Positions 36,056 to 46,080 of a DNA stretch of 64,000 nt are shown piece by piece; within the stretch, counting starts at the first letter, position 1; the number at the start of each line of letters is the position of its first letter. The notes under the pieces were generated by a model, which saw only the letters and a program-made list of their open reading frames with translations, did no database searches and had not been told where the DNA came from. A program made the translations under genes and the position numbers. This DNA comes from an uncultured bacterium (GTDB lineage Bacteria > Bacteroidota > Rhodothermia > Rhodothermales > UBA10348): positions 1,116,001 through 1,180,000 of the forward strand of contig CALSQR010000001.1 in assembly GCA_943788505.1 (NCBI GenBank), given 5' to 3'.

Positions 36056-38116
36056 ATGCGCCTGCGAACCGTCATTCCGCTGGCAGGAATAATTATTCTC
36101 GCTGCTCTTTGGTTCATCGTATCACCCCCTCCCCAGGACCGGGTATTAGTTTTTTCCCATACCTCCTCCTTCCGTCATCAGCATATTCCAGTTGCCCAAC
36201 AGGTTTTTCAACGCTTGGGATCTGAATTGGGCGCTATTGTCGACACCACAGAAAACCCTGTCGATTTCAATGACGAGAATCTAGCCTCCTATGATGTCGT
36301 CGTTTTTCTGAGCACGACAGGAGACGTACTCAACGATAGTCAGCAAGTAGCTTTCCAACGCTTTATCCAGTCTGGCGGCGCCTATATGGGAATCCATGCA
36401 GCCAGTGACACAGAATATGAATGGCCTTGGTATGGACAGCTTGTGGGCGGCTATTTCACGGACCATCCTCATATTCAAGAAGCATCGCTCGACATTCTTC
36501 TACCTGACCATCCCGTTACTAAGCATTTACCGGCTCAATGGACCAGGACAGACGAGTGGTACAACATCCGATTTGTCAATGCTAACATCACGCCTCTGAT
36601 TAGCATCGATGAGACGACATATGACCCAGGAAACGATATTTCTGAGGGAGATTCTCATCCCTTGGTTTGGGAGCATTTTTTCGACGGTGGAGCCTCACTC
36701 TACATTCAGCCTGGGCACACAATTGAATCCTGGTCTGAAGACGCCTATCTGGAGATGGTCAAGTCGGGACTACAGAGGGTCCTTGATCCGACTAATCGGC
36801 CGGAAAAAGCCGCTAAACTCACGCCGCGCGAGTCTGATTTCACGCGCGAGGTGCTGATCGACAATCTGAATGAGCCCATGGAATTGGTTGCCTTGCCCGA
36901 TGGTAAGGTCCTTTTTACTCAGCGAGCAGGACTTTTACGCCTCTACAACCCAGAATCGTCAACCACGACTACAGCCGCCGAATTCGACGTGAGTTATGCG
37001 CTCGAAGATGGATTGCACGGAATCGCCGCGGATCCAAATTTCATCGACAACAATTGGCTCTATCTCTACTATTCCGATGCAGAGGAAACGTTGAATCGTG
37101 TTTCTCGCTTCACGTTTGACGGCTCTAAATTGGATATGTCATCAGAAGTGCCGCTCCTCGAAGTTCCCACTCAGCGGGTCGAATGCTGTCATGCAGGCGG
37201 CTCTCTCGCGTTTGGGCCGGACGGCTCGCTCTATCTTTCTACAGGCGACAATACCAACCCGTTTGCATCAGATGGATACTCTCCCTCTGATGAATCGCCG
37301 GGGCGAGCTCCGTGGGATGCACAAGGCACTAGCTCGAACAGCATGGATCTGAGAGGAAAGATCTTGCGCTTACGCCCCATGCCGGACGGATCCGTAGTTA
37401 TTCCGGAGGGAAATCTATTTCTCGATCCCTCCGAAGGGCGGCCAGAAATTTTTGTAATGGGTAATCGTAATCCGTTCAGATTGTCCGTGGATTCCAAAAC
37501 AGGCTGGCTGTATTGGGGAGAAATTGGCCCCGATGCATCGGATCCATCAGAGGAGCGTGGGCCACAGGGGTATGATGAAATCAACCAGGCACGAACGGCG
37601 GGCTATTTTGGCTGGCCACTATTCATTGCCGACAACAAGGCCTATCAGGACTGGGACTTTGCGCGCGAAAAGGGGAACGGCTGGTACGACCCTGCTTCTC
37701 CAGTCAATGATTCGCCCAACAATACTGGTGCTCGCGATCTGCCACCGGCTCAGCCAGCTTTCATCTGGTATCCCTACGGAAAATCCGTGGAGTTTCCGCT
37801 CTTCAAAGAAGGAGGTCGCAGCGCTATGGCTGGCCCTATTTTCCATGCAGAAGATCTTTCAGCGAGTTCCTTCCCCGACTATTTTGAGGGTAAGCTGTTC
37901 GTCTATGAATGGATGCGCAATCAAATCTATCTGGTAACCATGGATGAATCTGGAGCGCACCGATATATGGAACCCTTTCTCTCAGGCACAACCTGGAGCC
38001 GCCCAATGGACATGACATTCGGACAGGATGGTTCTCTGTATGTGCTCGAATACGGAACCGCCTGGAATATCCAGAATGAAGATGCCCGGCTTACCCGAAT
38101 CACTTATAACCGATGA
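36056..38116 (+). CDS. ThuA-domain / PQQ-type sugar dehydrogenase fusion, exported
   Basis: 686 residues with an N-terminal hydrophobic segment (about 6-23). Residues about 28-245 form a ThuA-like (glutamine-amidotransferase-fold) domain with HTSSFRHQHI, GGAYMGIHAA and a WEHFFDGG run. Residues about 255-686 form a six-bladed soluble glucose/sorbosone dehydrogenase propeller (REVLIDNLNEPMELVALPDG, NRNPFRLSVD, RSAMAGPIFH). This fusion is common in Bacteroidetes and Planctomycetes; it probably oxidises or binds sugars outside the cytoplasm. No haem CxxCH motif is present. The stop overlaps the next start by 4 bases. Confidence 0.85.
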   Translation: MRLRTVIPLAGIIILAALWFIVSPPPQDRVLVFSHTSSFRHQHIPVAQQVFQRLGSELGAIVDTTENPVDFNDENLASYDVVVFLSTTGDVLNDSQQVAFQRFIQSGGAYMGIHAASDTEYEWPWYGQLVGGYFTDHPHIQEASLDILLPDHPVTKHLPAQWTRTDEWYNIRFVNANITPLISIDETTYDPGNDISEGDSHPLVWEHFFDGGASLYIQPGHTIESWSEDAYLEMVKSGLQRVLDPTNRPEKAAKLTPRESDFTREVLIDNLNEPMELVALPDGKVLFTQRAGLLRLYNPESSTTTTAAEFDVSYALEDGLHGIAADPNFIDNNWLYLYYSDAEETLNRVSRFTFDGSKLDMSSEVPLLEVPTQRVECCHAGGSLAFGPDGSLYLSTGDNTNPFASDGYSPSDESPGRAPWDAQGTSSNSMDLRGKILRLRPMPDGSVVIPEGNLFLDPSEGRPEIFVMGNRNPFRLSVDSKTGWLYWGEIGPDASDPSEERGPQGYDEINQARTAGYFGWPLFIADNKAYQDWDFAREKGNGWYDPASPVNDSPNNTGARDLPPAQPAFIWYPYGKSVEFPLFKEGGRSAMAGPIFHAEDLSASSFPDYFEGKLFVYEWMRNQIYLVTMDESGAHRYMEPFLSGTTWSRPMDMTFGQDGSLYVLEYGTAWNIQNEDARLTRITYNR

Positions 38117-39075
38117 CCATGAACCGATTCTCTCTTTTGATCCTCACCTTTGCCCTCGCTGGGTGCACGGCGGAAACCGAAACGGGTCAGGTAACAAGAA
38201 CAGGTACTGTTGCTGTTCCTGGGGGTAATGTTTTTTATGAGATGTCTAATCCAGATGCCGACGGCATCCCACTCTTGTTGATCCATGGTGGTCCCGGTGG
38301 AACCAGTTGTGGATTTGGTTTGCTCGACGATCAGATTCTTGACCGGCCCGTGATTCGCTATGACCAACTTGAAACAGGGCGCTCCGAACGTCCTGGCTTA
38401 CGCGATCAGTGGAATATTGGCCACTCAGTCACAGAAATAGAAGCAATTCGTGCTCAATTAGGACTGGATAAGGTGCATCTGATGGGTTGGAGCTGGGGAG
38501 GCGCTGTTGCCGCGGAATACGTACTAGAGGGAGAACGTGAAGGCCTTGGCGCGGTGATCATGTCCGGTCCACTTCTCAGCACTCCTGCTTGGATTAATGA
38601 CGCAGCGGCGCTCTTAGCCACTATGCCTGAAGACCTACAGGACGTCATTCGCCAACATGAGGAGGCAGGGACGTATGACGATCCGCAATATGTAGCTGCC
38701 ACAGACTCTTTCTATGCGCGTTTTATGGATCCCATTGGCTATGATCCCATCCCTGAATGTGGGGGGGTATCAGGAAATATGGACGTCTACACCACGATGT
38801 GGGGGCCAACTGAATTCACAGCTACTGGCACTCTACTAGACTACGACCGCACTGATCGTCTCGGTGACATTGATGTCCCCGTTTTGATGATCGCAGGTGA
38901 ATTTGACGAGGCGCGCCCGGTCACACTACGTCAATTTGCAGACATGATGCCCGATGCAAAAGTTGAAGTTATTCCCGGAGCAGGACATGCAGCACCGGCA
39001 GAGCGTCCAGCAGACATCGCTCGTCTCATCAGCACCTTCCTTGCATCTGTGGAATCAGGTAGCGCAACCAATTGA
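38113..39075 (+). CDS. Lipoprotein alpha/beta hydrolase, prolyl-aminopeptidase-like
   Basis: 320 residues with a lipoprotein signal ending LALAGC (Cys about 18). The hydrolase core has the oxyanion motif LLIHGGPGGTSCGF, YDQLETGRSERP and the nucleophile elbow GWSWGG, all like proline iminopeptidase (S33). The acid is probably D in AGEFDEARP and the base H in GAGHAAPAERP. Removal of N-terminal proline from peptides is the likely activity; a broader aminopeptidase or ester hydrolase is possible. It overlaps the upstream gene by ATGA. ATG at 38119 is an alternative start. Confidence 0.8.
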   Translation: MTMNRFSLLILTFALAGCTAETETGQVTRTGTVAVPGGNVFYEMSNPDADGIPLLLIHGGPGGTSCGFGLLDDQILDRPVIRYDQLETGRSERPGLRDQWNIGHSVTEIEAIRAQLGLDKVHLMGWSWGGAVAAEYVLEGEREGLGAVIMSGPLLSTPAWINDAAALLATMPEDLQDVIRQHEEAGTYDDPQYVAATDSFYARFMDPIGYDPIPECGGVSGNMDVYTTMWGPTEFTATGTLLDYDRTDRLGDIDVPVLMIAGEFDEARPVTLRQFADMMPDAKVEVIPGAGHAAPAERPADIARLISTFLASVESGSATN

Positions 39076-39180
39076 TGGTAGTACACCGCCAGGGCCAACA
39101 AGGGCGTGATGACCTCAGACAACGCGGTGCCTTTCAGGAGCACGCCGCGAAGAATCATTGCAGCCTGGAACAAATCGTAC
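39072..39180 (-). pseudogene. Possible remnant of an ABC-2 type permease C-terminus
   Basis: In the 249-base gap between two plus-strand genes, the minus strand encodes a stretch with YDLFQAAMILRGVLLKG followed by TALSEVITPLLALAVY. This resembles the last helix region of ABC-2 family permeases (RGIFLKGxGLxxLWPxLLAL). There is no start and no remaining gene body. Weak; could be chance. Confidence 0.3.
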
Positions 39181-39324
39181 CGACTGCACGAAATTAGACC
39201 GTCGCTTTGACCGAATCGCTGGATATGTGATCTCCGAGATGGAACCACACGACCAGAACCTGTTTTCAGAACTCTCCATCTCAATAGTACCCCTAACGCA
39301 TCACGGTTCCGACCTTTTTGTTTC

Positions 39325-40473
39325 ATGCGACTACGACTGCTTCCATTTTTATTAATTCTACTTGTTGCACAGGCTCCAGCGGCACAAGCACAGCCATCCA
39401 GCATTTCCACCGAAATGGGAATGCTCCAAGTGGATGTAGTTGCAGATGGCTTGAACAACGTCTGGGGTATGGCCTTCCTCCCAAACTCAGACATGCTTGT
39501 AACTGAAAGAGACGGCCGTCTTAGGCTGATCCAAAACGGCCAGCTGCTGGATGATCCTATTTCTGGTACTCCCACGGTGTTTGCTGTAGGTCAGGGCGGC
39601 TTATTGGATGTGGCATTACATCCCGATTTTGCTTCCAACAACCTGGTCTACCTAACCTATACCAAGGAGACTGATGGAAATTCTACAACCGCCGTTGCTC
39701 GAGGAAAACTCGACGGAATGGCTCTACTAGATATTGAGGATATCTTTGTAGCCAATTCGCAAGGACGCGGACATTACGGATCTAGGCTTGTGTTTGATGA
39801 TCAGGGATATCTGTTCGTTTCCGTCGGAGACCGGCAAGCAAATCCTCGAAACGACCAGGCAAACCATCCATCTCAGGACATTACAAACCACCATGGGACC
39901 GTGAACCGCCTCCATGACGATGGACGGATTCCAGCAGATAACCCGTTTGTTGATGTCGCAGGAGCTGAGCCCTCCATTTGGAGCTATGGTCATCGAAACC
40001 CACAAGGAATGGTCTTCGACTCTGCCACTGGACGCCTCTGGATTAATGAACACGGCCCTCAGGGTGGAGACGAACTGAACCTTGTTCTTCCAGGCTTGAA
40101 CTATGGTTGGCCGGTTATCGGGTATGGCGTGAACTACGGAGGCGCAGACCTGCATGAGACATCGGCCAAAGATGGAATGGTCTTGCCTGCCCATTATTGG
40201 GTCCCTTCCATCGCTACGTCCGGACTGCTCATCTACTCTGGCGATCTTATTCCGGCCTGGACCGGCAATTTCTTCGTAGGTGGACTGAAAGGACAGCAAG
40301 TGGCTCGCCTAACCATGGACGGGGAAACTGTCATATCTGAAGAAACGCTCTATCAAGGCAATGGACGGATACGAGATATCCGCCAAGGGCCAGACGGAGC
40401 CATTTATCTTGGTATAGACGGAGATGCTGATGTCCCTGGTATTGTACGGCTTCGCCCGATAGACGCCAGATGA
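39325..40473 (+). CDS. PQQ-dependent aldose sugar dehydrogenase, exported
   Basis: 382 residues with a cleavable signal peptide (MRLRLLPFLLILLVAQAPAA, AQA cut near 23). The soluble glucose dehydrogenase-like propeller has VVADGLNNVWGMAFLPNSDML, the catalytic-histidine region RGHYGSRLVF, WSYGHRNPQGMVFD and EHGPQGGDELN. These match the YliI/aldose dehydrogenase family, which uses PQQ in the periplasm. No pqq synthesis genes are in this window. Confidence 0.9.
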   Translation: MRLRLLPFLLILLVAQAPAAQAQPSSISTEMGMLQVDVVADGLNNVWGMAFLPNSDMLVTERDGRLRLIQNGQLLDDPISGTPTVFAVGQGGLLDVALHPDFASNNLVYLTYTKETDGNSTTAVARGKLDGMALLDIEDIFVANSQGRGHYGSRLVFDDQGYLFVSVGDRQANPRNDQANHPSQDITNHHGTVNRLHDDGRIPADNPFVDVAGAEPSIWSYGHRNPQGMVFDSATGRLWINEHGPQGGDELNLVLPGLNYGWPVIGYGVNYGGADLHETSAKDGMVLPAHYWVPSIATSGLLIYSGDLIPAWTGNFFVGGLKGQQVARLTMDGETVISEETLYQGNGRIRDIRQGPDGAIYLGIDGDADVPGIVRLRPIDAR

Positions 40474-40520
40474 TTCCATCGCGTATCTTGACCTTCCTTT
40501 CCGACTAAACCGAAGCAGCC

Positions 40521-42341
40521 ATGTCAACTTTGCGTTCTGCCTTTCTTGCGACACTACTCCTATTGCTTTTTACCTGGAGTGCTACTGCTCAGACTCGCCC
40601 TGTCTTTGAGGACGGTATGGCCCAAGTAGTAGATGCCTTTGCTGATGAATCCGAATGGATCCGTGAAGAACTCTGGGTTGAAACCGAGTTTGATTCCGAT
40701 GGCAATGGCACCATGGACCGAGTTCACGTGGCTGTTGTGCGACAGGCTCAGACTGAAAGCGAAGGATTAAAAGTACCCGTCATTTATGGCTCCAGCCCCT
40801 ATTACTCCGGGACGGCTGGCCTCGCCGAGATCTTCTGGGATGTAAAACAAGAAGTGGGAGATCCTCCACCTCCGAAACCCAAATACGGTGGTTTTGAAGG
40901 GACAACCCGTCCTGGCATTTCAAACGGATATGTTGCTGACTGGCTTCCCCGCGGATTTGCTGTGGCTCATTCGGAATCTCCGGGTACCGGCATGTCGCAA
41001 GGATGCCCAACAGTTGGTGGAATCAATGAATCTCTTGCTCCGAAAGCCGTCATCGACTGGCTCAATGGACGAGCCAAAGGGTATACCCAGCCCGTTGGTG
41101 GAGAAGAGGTTGCAGCAGAATGGTCGACAGGTAATGTGGGAATGCATGGCACCTCCTACAACGGTACGCTGCCCCTAGCGGCAGCAACTACCGGCGTTGA
41201 CGGACTAAAGGCTATTATCCCCGTTGCTCCCAACACGTCATACTGGCATTACTACCGCTCTTATGGTCTCGTTCGGCATCCAGGTGGCTATCTAGGTGAG
41301 GACATTGATGTGCTATACGACTTTATCCATAGCCAGAAAACGGATCGCCGCGACTATTGCAATGACACCGTGCGCGATGGGGAAATGGCAGAAGGCCGGG
41401 ATCGCACCACAGGTGATTACAATGACTTCTGGGCAGGTCGCGACTATCTGAACGTAACTGATAAAATCGAAGCCGCCGTGCTCATGGCGCACGCGTTCAA
41501 CGACTGGAACGTGATGCCGGAACACAGTGTCCGAATCGTTGAGGCGCTCAAGGGCCAGGTACCTGTACAAATGTACTACCACCAAGGTGGTCACGGCGGC
41601 CCTCCTCCACTCGACATGATGAACAAGTGGTTCACTCGGTATCTATATGATGTGGAAAACGGTGTCGAAAATGATCCAAAGGCATGGATTGTGCGCGAGG
41701 GTGACGAGCGCCTAGAGCCAACACCGTATGCAGACTATCCTAATCCAGAATCCGAGAGTGTACGCCTCTATCCAACCTTGGGTGGACAATACACAGCTGA
41801 ATTAAGCCTAGATGTACCCGTTGAACAAGGAGTTGAATCGCTAGAAGACAATGTCTCCTTCTCTGGTAAAACCTTGGCTCAGGCTGAGTACACAAACCAC
41901 CGTTTGCTCTACGTTACTCCCGAGCTGACCGAAGACGTTCATCTTTCTGGAACGGCGACCATGAAAGTGCGCCTAGCAGCGAACAAACCTGCTGTCAATT
42001 TCAGCGTGTGGCTCGTTTCCCTTCCATGGACGGAAGGGCGACGTCCGCAGGGTGGCCTCATCACTCGCGGCTGGTTTGATCCGCAAAATCACTCTTCCAT
42101 GACTGACGGCGAACCGCTGATTCCTGGGGAATTCGTTGAGTTTGAATTCGATCTGCAGCCAGATGACCAAGTCATTGCCGCCGGACAAAAAATCGGATTG
42201 ATGATTATGTCTAGTGACAGGGACTTTACGCTTTGGCCGGCGCCCGGCTCTCAACTACAGGTTGATTTGAACGCTACCTCTATTGAATTGCCAATTGTCG
42301 GCGGCCGCGAGGCCCTCGAATCTCGCCTCGGAACCTGGTAG
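40521..42341 (+). CDS. Exported Xaa-Pro dipeptidyl-peptidase-like (CocE/NonD) hydrolase
   Basis: 606 residues with a signal peptide ([23 protein letters not shown]). The alpha/beta hydrolase part has the nucleophile motif GMHGTSYNG (Ser about 213), the acid in [12 protein letters not shown] and the base H in YHQGGHGG. The C-terminal jelly-roll domain typical of S15/CocE enzymes follows (from about 400, ending [20 protein letters not shown]). Close similarity in layout to PepX-type Xaa-Pro peptidases; esterase activity cannot be excluded. Confidence 0.85.
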   Translation: MSTLRSAFLATLLLLLFTWSATAQTRPVFEDGMAQVVDAFADESEWIREELWVETEFDSDGNGTMDRVHVAVVRQAQTESEGLKVPVIYGSSPYYSGTAGLAEIFWDVKQEVGDPPPPKPKYGGFEGTTRPGISNGYVADWLPRGFAVAHSESPGTGMSQGCPTVGGINESLAPKAVIDWLNGRAKGYTQPVGGEEVAAEWSTGNVGMHGTSYNGTLPLAAATTGVDGLKAIIPVAPNTSYWHYYRSYGLVRHPGGYLGEDIDVLYDFIHSQKTDRRDYCNDTVRDGEMAEGRDRTTGDYNDFWAGRDYLNVTDKIEAAVLMAHAFNDWNVMPEHSVRIVEALKGQVPVQMYYHQGGHGGPPPLDMMNKWFTRYLYDVENGVENDPKAWIVREGDERLEPTPYADYPNPESESVRLYPTLGGQYTAELSLDVPVEQGVESLEDNVSFSGKTLAQAEYTNHRLLYVTPELTEDVHLSGTATMKVRLAANKPAVNFSVWLVSLPWTEGRRPQGGLITRGWFDPQNHSSMTDGEPLIPGEFVEFEFDLQPDDQVIAAGQKIGLMIMSSDRDFTLWPAPGSQLQVDLNATSIELPIVGGREALESRLGTW

Positions 42342-42346
42342 ATCCA

Positions 42347-43381
42347 GTGAGAACTGACAAAGTCATTCATATCGTTTCGTGCCACGCCGAAGGAGAGGTT
42401 GGAGATGTCATCGTCGGTGGAGTACCTCCACCCCCCGGTGATACGATTTGGGAGCAGCGGACCTGGATTGAACAAGACGGCGCGCTGCGCGACTTCGTCC
42501 TGAATGAGCCCCGAGGGGGTGTATTTAGGCATGTGAACCTTCTGGTCCCGGCAAAACATCCGGACGCCCAGATGGGCTTCATTATCATGGAACCAGCTGA
42601 CACGCCTCCAATGTCGGGTTCCAACTCGATCTGCGTAGCAACCGTTCTTCTCGATTCCGGCATCCTCCCGATGAGCGAACCCGAAACAGAACTCACACTT
42701 GAGGCTCCAGGCGGACTTGTCCGCGTGCGCGCGACCTGTGCAAACGGGAAAGCAGAGCGCATCCGAATCACTAATGTGCCTTCGTTTGTGGATCGTCTGG
42801 ATGCCACGATCGAGGTCGAAGGTATTGGAACGCTCTCCGTAGACACGGCCTATGGCGGAGACAGCTTTGCTCTTGTCGATGCAAGCACATTGGGTTTCGA
42901 CTTGGTACCGGACGAAGCACTTGAGTTGGCGACGACGGGAATGCGGATCGTGTCAGCTGCCAACGAACAGCTCGGCTTTCACCATCCCGAGAATGCAGAC
43001 TGGCAACATCTCTCTTTTTGCCAATTCACTGGGCCGCTACGTACGGCCGGAAATGAGCTGTCCGGCACCAATGCAGTCGCGATTCGGCCTGGGAAAATTG
43101 ACCGTTCCCCGACAGGTACCGGCTGCTCTGCCCGGATGGCTGTTTTGCACGCGCGCGGAATTATGACGCCCGGAATGGTTTATCGGGCTCGGTCTATTAT
43201 TGGATCAGAGTTTGTTTGCGGGATAGAACAGGAAACACAGGTGGGTGACCAACCAGCTATTATCCCCACAGTCTCGGGACGAGCATGGATAACTGGAACG
43301 CATCAACACATGCTTGACCCGGGCGATCCATGGCCTCGAGGGTACCGTGTTGGAGATACGTGGCCCTCTCTCGGTGAGTGA
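42347..43381 (+). CDS. Proline racemase family protein, likely trans-3-hydroxy-L-proline dehydratase
   Basis: 344 residues from GTG at 42347, which is needed because the conserved [19 protein letters not shown] segment follows at once. [16 protein letters not shown] and [15 protein letters not shown] are typical of the hydroxyproline dehydratase branch. The position of the first catalytic Cys in proline racemase is Ser in [11 protein letters not shown]. At the second site the usual SPCGTGTSA reads SPTGTGCSA, so Cys and Thr appear exchanged. Dehydratase or epimerase activity on hydroxyprolines is more likely than proline racemisation. It is 5 bases after the Xaa-Pro hydrolase gene. Confidence 0.85.
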   Translation: MRTDKVIHIVSCHAEGEVGDVIVGGVPPPPGDTIWEQRTWIEQDGALRDFVLNEPRGGVFRHVNLLVPAKHPDAQMGFIIMEPADTPPMSGSNSICVATVLLDSGILPMSEPETELTLEAPGGLVRVRATCANGKAERIRITNVPSFVDRLDATIEVEGIGTLSVDTAYGGDSFALVDASTLGFDLVPDEALELATTGMRIVSAANEQLGFHHPENADWQHLSFCQFTGPLRTAGNELSGTNAVAIRPGKIDRSPTGTGCSARMAVLHARGIMTPGMVYRARSIIGSEFVCGIEQETQVGDQPAIIPTVSGRAWITGTHQHMLDPGDPWPRGYRVGDTWPSLGE

Positions 43382-43504
43382 TTTTTCCTTGTAGGGTTTT
43401 TACCCACGTGCTTGGTGCTGACTCAACTACACGCCTGAGGGTTTCGACCGGACAACGGGGCGCGGCGGAGTAAGGTAACGTCATGGGAATCAGCACCTCA
43501 GATC

Positions 43505-45415
43505 ATGAATCCTACTCCAGACACAATTCCCGCACCCGCGGACGCAGACTCCGCGGGCCCCCAGGTCATCAGTTTGACCGACACGGTTGTTGAAATCGTG
43601 AGCGATGCCGGCGAAGGCGTACAGAAAGCAGGCGTGTCCTTTGCGACCGTCTCGGCCAAAATGGGCAACGGCATATGGACAGTGGAAATCATTCCCGCCG
43701 ATATTCAACCTCCATCCAGGGACCCTGCCGGGGCAAGTGGCATCCGAATCCGCTTAGGTACGCACGACATCTCCAATATGGGCGACAAGATCGATTTGAT
43801 CGTGGCGTTCAATGAACAATCCCTACTTGGTCGGCTGGATGTCGCGAATTTCGACCCCAATTGTCGGATTCTGCTTGAAAACAAGTGGCGAGAACACCCT
43901 GACCCCGGCATTCAGAAAGGATATATCGAGGTTGTGGACCGCTTAATCGAAGAGGGATATCAGATCTACGAAGTCCCACTTGAAGAACTGTGTGCCGAGC
44001 ATGTCGGCAACCCTCGACTGGGTAAGAACATGTACGTGCTCGGGATGCTTTGCTGGATGTATTCCAGAGATATGGATCTTGCCAGACAGCAGATCACTGA
44101 GATTTTCCGGCACAAGTCGCAGAAGATCATTGACAACAACATCGTGCTGTTGGATGCTGGATATGAGTGGGCCGCCAGCAATCTGGATTTCCGCTTCGAC
44201 ATTCCAGCCATCAAAACAGATGTCGATCGCGTCGTGATGAATGGTAATCAGGCAATCGCATTAGGTGTGATGGCCTCCGGCATGGAAATGTGTGCCATGT
44301 ACCCCATCACGCCAGCAACGTCAGCCTCTCACTTCTTGGCCGAAGCATTCGAAAGCGTTGGTGGAATGGTTCATCAGGCCGAAGACGAGATTGCTGCCTG
44401 TGCCGTTGCTATAGGTGCTTCCTATGCAGGCAAATGTGCCGTTACGATCACGAGTGGACCAGGAATGTCCCTGAAAACGGAATTGATGGGACTTGCGACG
44501 ATGGCCGAGATCCCCTTGGTGATGGTGAATGTGCAGCGAGGTGGACCTAGTACGGGACTGCCTACCAAAGTTGAACAAGGAGACCTTCTCGCTTCCATTT
44601 TCTCCACTCACGGAGATGCGCCAAAAGTGGTCATGGCTGTCGCTACAATAGAAGACTGCTTCTACTCGATCCTGACCGCCCGCAAGATTGCCGAAACATT
44701 TCGGATCCCGGTCATTGTCCTTTCGGATGCCAACTTGGCAACAGACCAGCAGCCATTCCCACGTCCTGAGTTTTCGAGCGAATGGTTGGCACCTCCCATC
44801 GACCAACGGCCCGTTCAAGAAGGCACAATGCCCTATGATTGGGACGAACGGACCGGTCTATCGCGTCGCATAATTCCGGGACAACCCGGAGGCACATTTA
44901 CGGTAACCGGACTGGCCCACACGCGCGATGGGAAAGTAGCCTACGCCCCCGACGTAAATCAGCACAGCATGGAACGGCGAAGCCGCAAGCTTGCTGCCTT
45001 ACAACAGACACTAAAAGCGCCAGAAGTCACTGGTGAACCCGAGGGCGATCTTCTGATCGTTGGGTGGGGAAGTACGAAAGGCGCTATCGATGAAGCAGTC
45101 GCCAATCTGCAAAAAGAAGGGCTAGCTGTTTCTTCCGTCCACCTCCGGTTCTTGCAGCCCATGGCGAGCGGCATTGGTGGCATCCTGCGTGGATTTAAAC
45201 GCGTGATGACAGTGGAAATTAACTACGCGGATGAGGTGGATGGTGACCTTATTAACGAAGACAACGAACGGTATTCAAACCTGGCCTGGTTGCTTCGAGC
45301 CCGCTACCTGATAGACATCCGCTCTTGGGCTACCGTCTATGGGACTCCGCTACGACCATCGGATATCGCAGGTCGCGCCCGCAAAGAACTTGAATCACTT
45401 GAAGTGGAGGCATAG
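43505..45415 (+). CDS. korA: 2-oxoacid:ferredoxin oxidoreductase, fused gamma-alpha subunit
   Basis: 636 residues. The first about 190 residues form the gamma domain (VSFATVSAKMGNGIWTVEIIP...RIRLGTHDISNMGDKIDLIV). The rest is the alpha subunit with YPITPATSASHFLAEAF, TSGPGMSLKTELMG and the RGGPSTGLPTKVEQGDL motif. The layout equals that of the KorAB enzymes of Bacteroidetes that oxidise 2-oxoglutarate (or run reductively) with CoA and ferredoxin. The partner korB starts 7 bases later but is broken, so enzyme activity from this locus is doubtful. Confidence 0.92.
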   Translation: MNPTPDTIPAPADADSAGPQVISLTDTVVEIVSDAGEGVQKAGVSFATVSAKMGNGIWTVEIIPADIQPPSRDPAGASGIRIRLGTHDISNMGDKIDLIVAFNEQSLLGRLDVANFDPNCRILLENKWREHPDPGIQKGYIEVVDRLIEEGYQIYEVPLEELCAEHVGNPRLGKNMYVLGMLCWMYSRDMDLARQQITEIFRHKSQKIIDNNIVLLDAGYEWAASNLDFRFDIPAIKTDVDRVVMNGNQAIALGVMASGMEMCAMYPITPATSASHFLAEAFESVGGMVHQAEDEIAACAVAIGASYAGKCAVTITSGPGMSLKTELMGLATMAEIPLVMVNVQRGGPSTGLPTKVEQGDLLASIFSTHGDAPKVVMAVATIEDCFYSILTARKIAETFRIPVIVLSDANLATDQQPFPRPEFSSEWLAPPIDQRPVQEGTMPYDWDERTGLSRRIIPGQPGGTFTVTGLAHTRDGKVAYAPDVNQHSMERRSRKLAALQQTLKAPEVTGEPEGDLLIVGWGSTKGAIDEAVANLQKEGLAVSSVHLRFLQPMASGIGGILRGFKRVMTVEINYADEVDGDLINEDNERYSNLAWLLRARYLIDIRSWATVYGTPLRPSDIAGRARKELESLEVEA

Positions 45416-45421
45416 GCTGTT

Positions 45422-45961
45422 ATGTTCGGACTCACAGAAGCTGCAACGGTCGATTACAGCCAAGAGCAGTATCAACTTGAAGATTACCAAAGTGGAAACC
45501 CACGTTGGTGTACTGGATGCGGCGACAATGCCATCCTGACCTCGGTTCAACGACTTTGCCGGGACGAGCAAATTCCGCCAGAAAAGGCTGTTTTTGTTTC
45601 CAGAATCGGATGTTCAAGCCGTTTCCCGCATTACATGGGCACCTATGGTTTCCATAGTCTTCATGGACGAGCATTACCGATTGCTCAGGGCGTAAAACTG
45701 CGTCGGCCAGACCTAAAAGTCTTCGTCAACATGGGCGATGGGGACTGCTGCTCCATCGGGACGGCTCCATTCGTCCAGGAAAATGCCCTGTTGGTGGACC
45801 GTCAATGGCAGAGGACATTGCGAGTATGCTCGGTATTGACGCTGGAAGCGAAGAACGTAAAATTGCTCGCCTGTTATGTGCCGGAGGATCTGATGTGGCT
45901 CTTCAGGCAGCCCATTATGAAGGCGCCGAATCGTGCAGAGCTGCTACCCAGCTTCCATTGA
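45422..45961 (+). pseudogene. korB: 2-oxoacid:ferredoxin oxidoreductase beta subunit, 5' part only
   Basis: The first 115 codons are clean KorB: GNPRWCTGCGDNAILTS with two cluster cysteines, FVSRIGCSSRFPHYMGTYGFHSLHGRALPIA, and the ThDP motif VNMGDGDCCSIGTA. Normal KorB then continues about 200 residues. Here the match ends at about 45767 and the open frame runs on as unrelated residues to a stop at 45961, because the DNA has switched to an rnfB-like fragment in another frame. The ThDP site is therefore incomplete and the product is unlikely to work. Confidence 0.85.
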
Positions 45962-45984
45962 TTGAACCCGGACATCTCCGGTAG
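45772..45984 (+). pseudogene. rnfB-like internal fragment, out of frame behind korB
   Basis: In the frame two bases on from korB, codons from about 45772 read a peptide with PGKCPVGGPSMAEDIASMLG, then EERKIARLLCAGGSDVALQA and YEGAESCRAA. This fits the middle of the RnfB iron-sulfur electron-transport subunit (Cys-Pro-x-Gly-Gly, IAxxLG, VAxxxCxG, YxGxxxCxAA). There is no start of its own and the cluster region that should follow CRAA is missing. A stop is at 45982. Confidence 0.6.
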
Positions 45985-46080
45985 TTCGGAAAACGCAGTA
46001 TCCAGGTCGGCAAGTGCTTTGAGAAGGGCCCGGTGGTCATTCTCCACCAGGTCGTTCATGGTATGTGCGGTTGAAGACAT
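45967..46080 (-). pseudogene. 5' fragment of a small cytoplasmic protein, perhaps hemerythrin-like
   Basis: On the minus strand an ATG at 46080 has a good Shine-Dalgarno sequence (GGAGGT at 46091-46086, five bases before). It opens MSSTAHTMNDLVENDHRALL and a helical stretch, which looks like the start of an HHE/hemerythrin-type helix (histidine and acidic residues). After about 37 residues the frame runs into the reverse strand of the rnfB fragment and loses its character. Its end may have been lost at the same junction. Confidence 0.4.

Noticed and set aside
38931-39575. 214-residue minus-strand ORF
   Set aside because: Most of it is antisense to the hydrolase and sugar dehydrogenase genes and has no family pattern; only the short permease-like piece was kept as a weak remnant.
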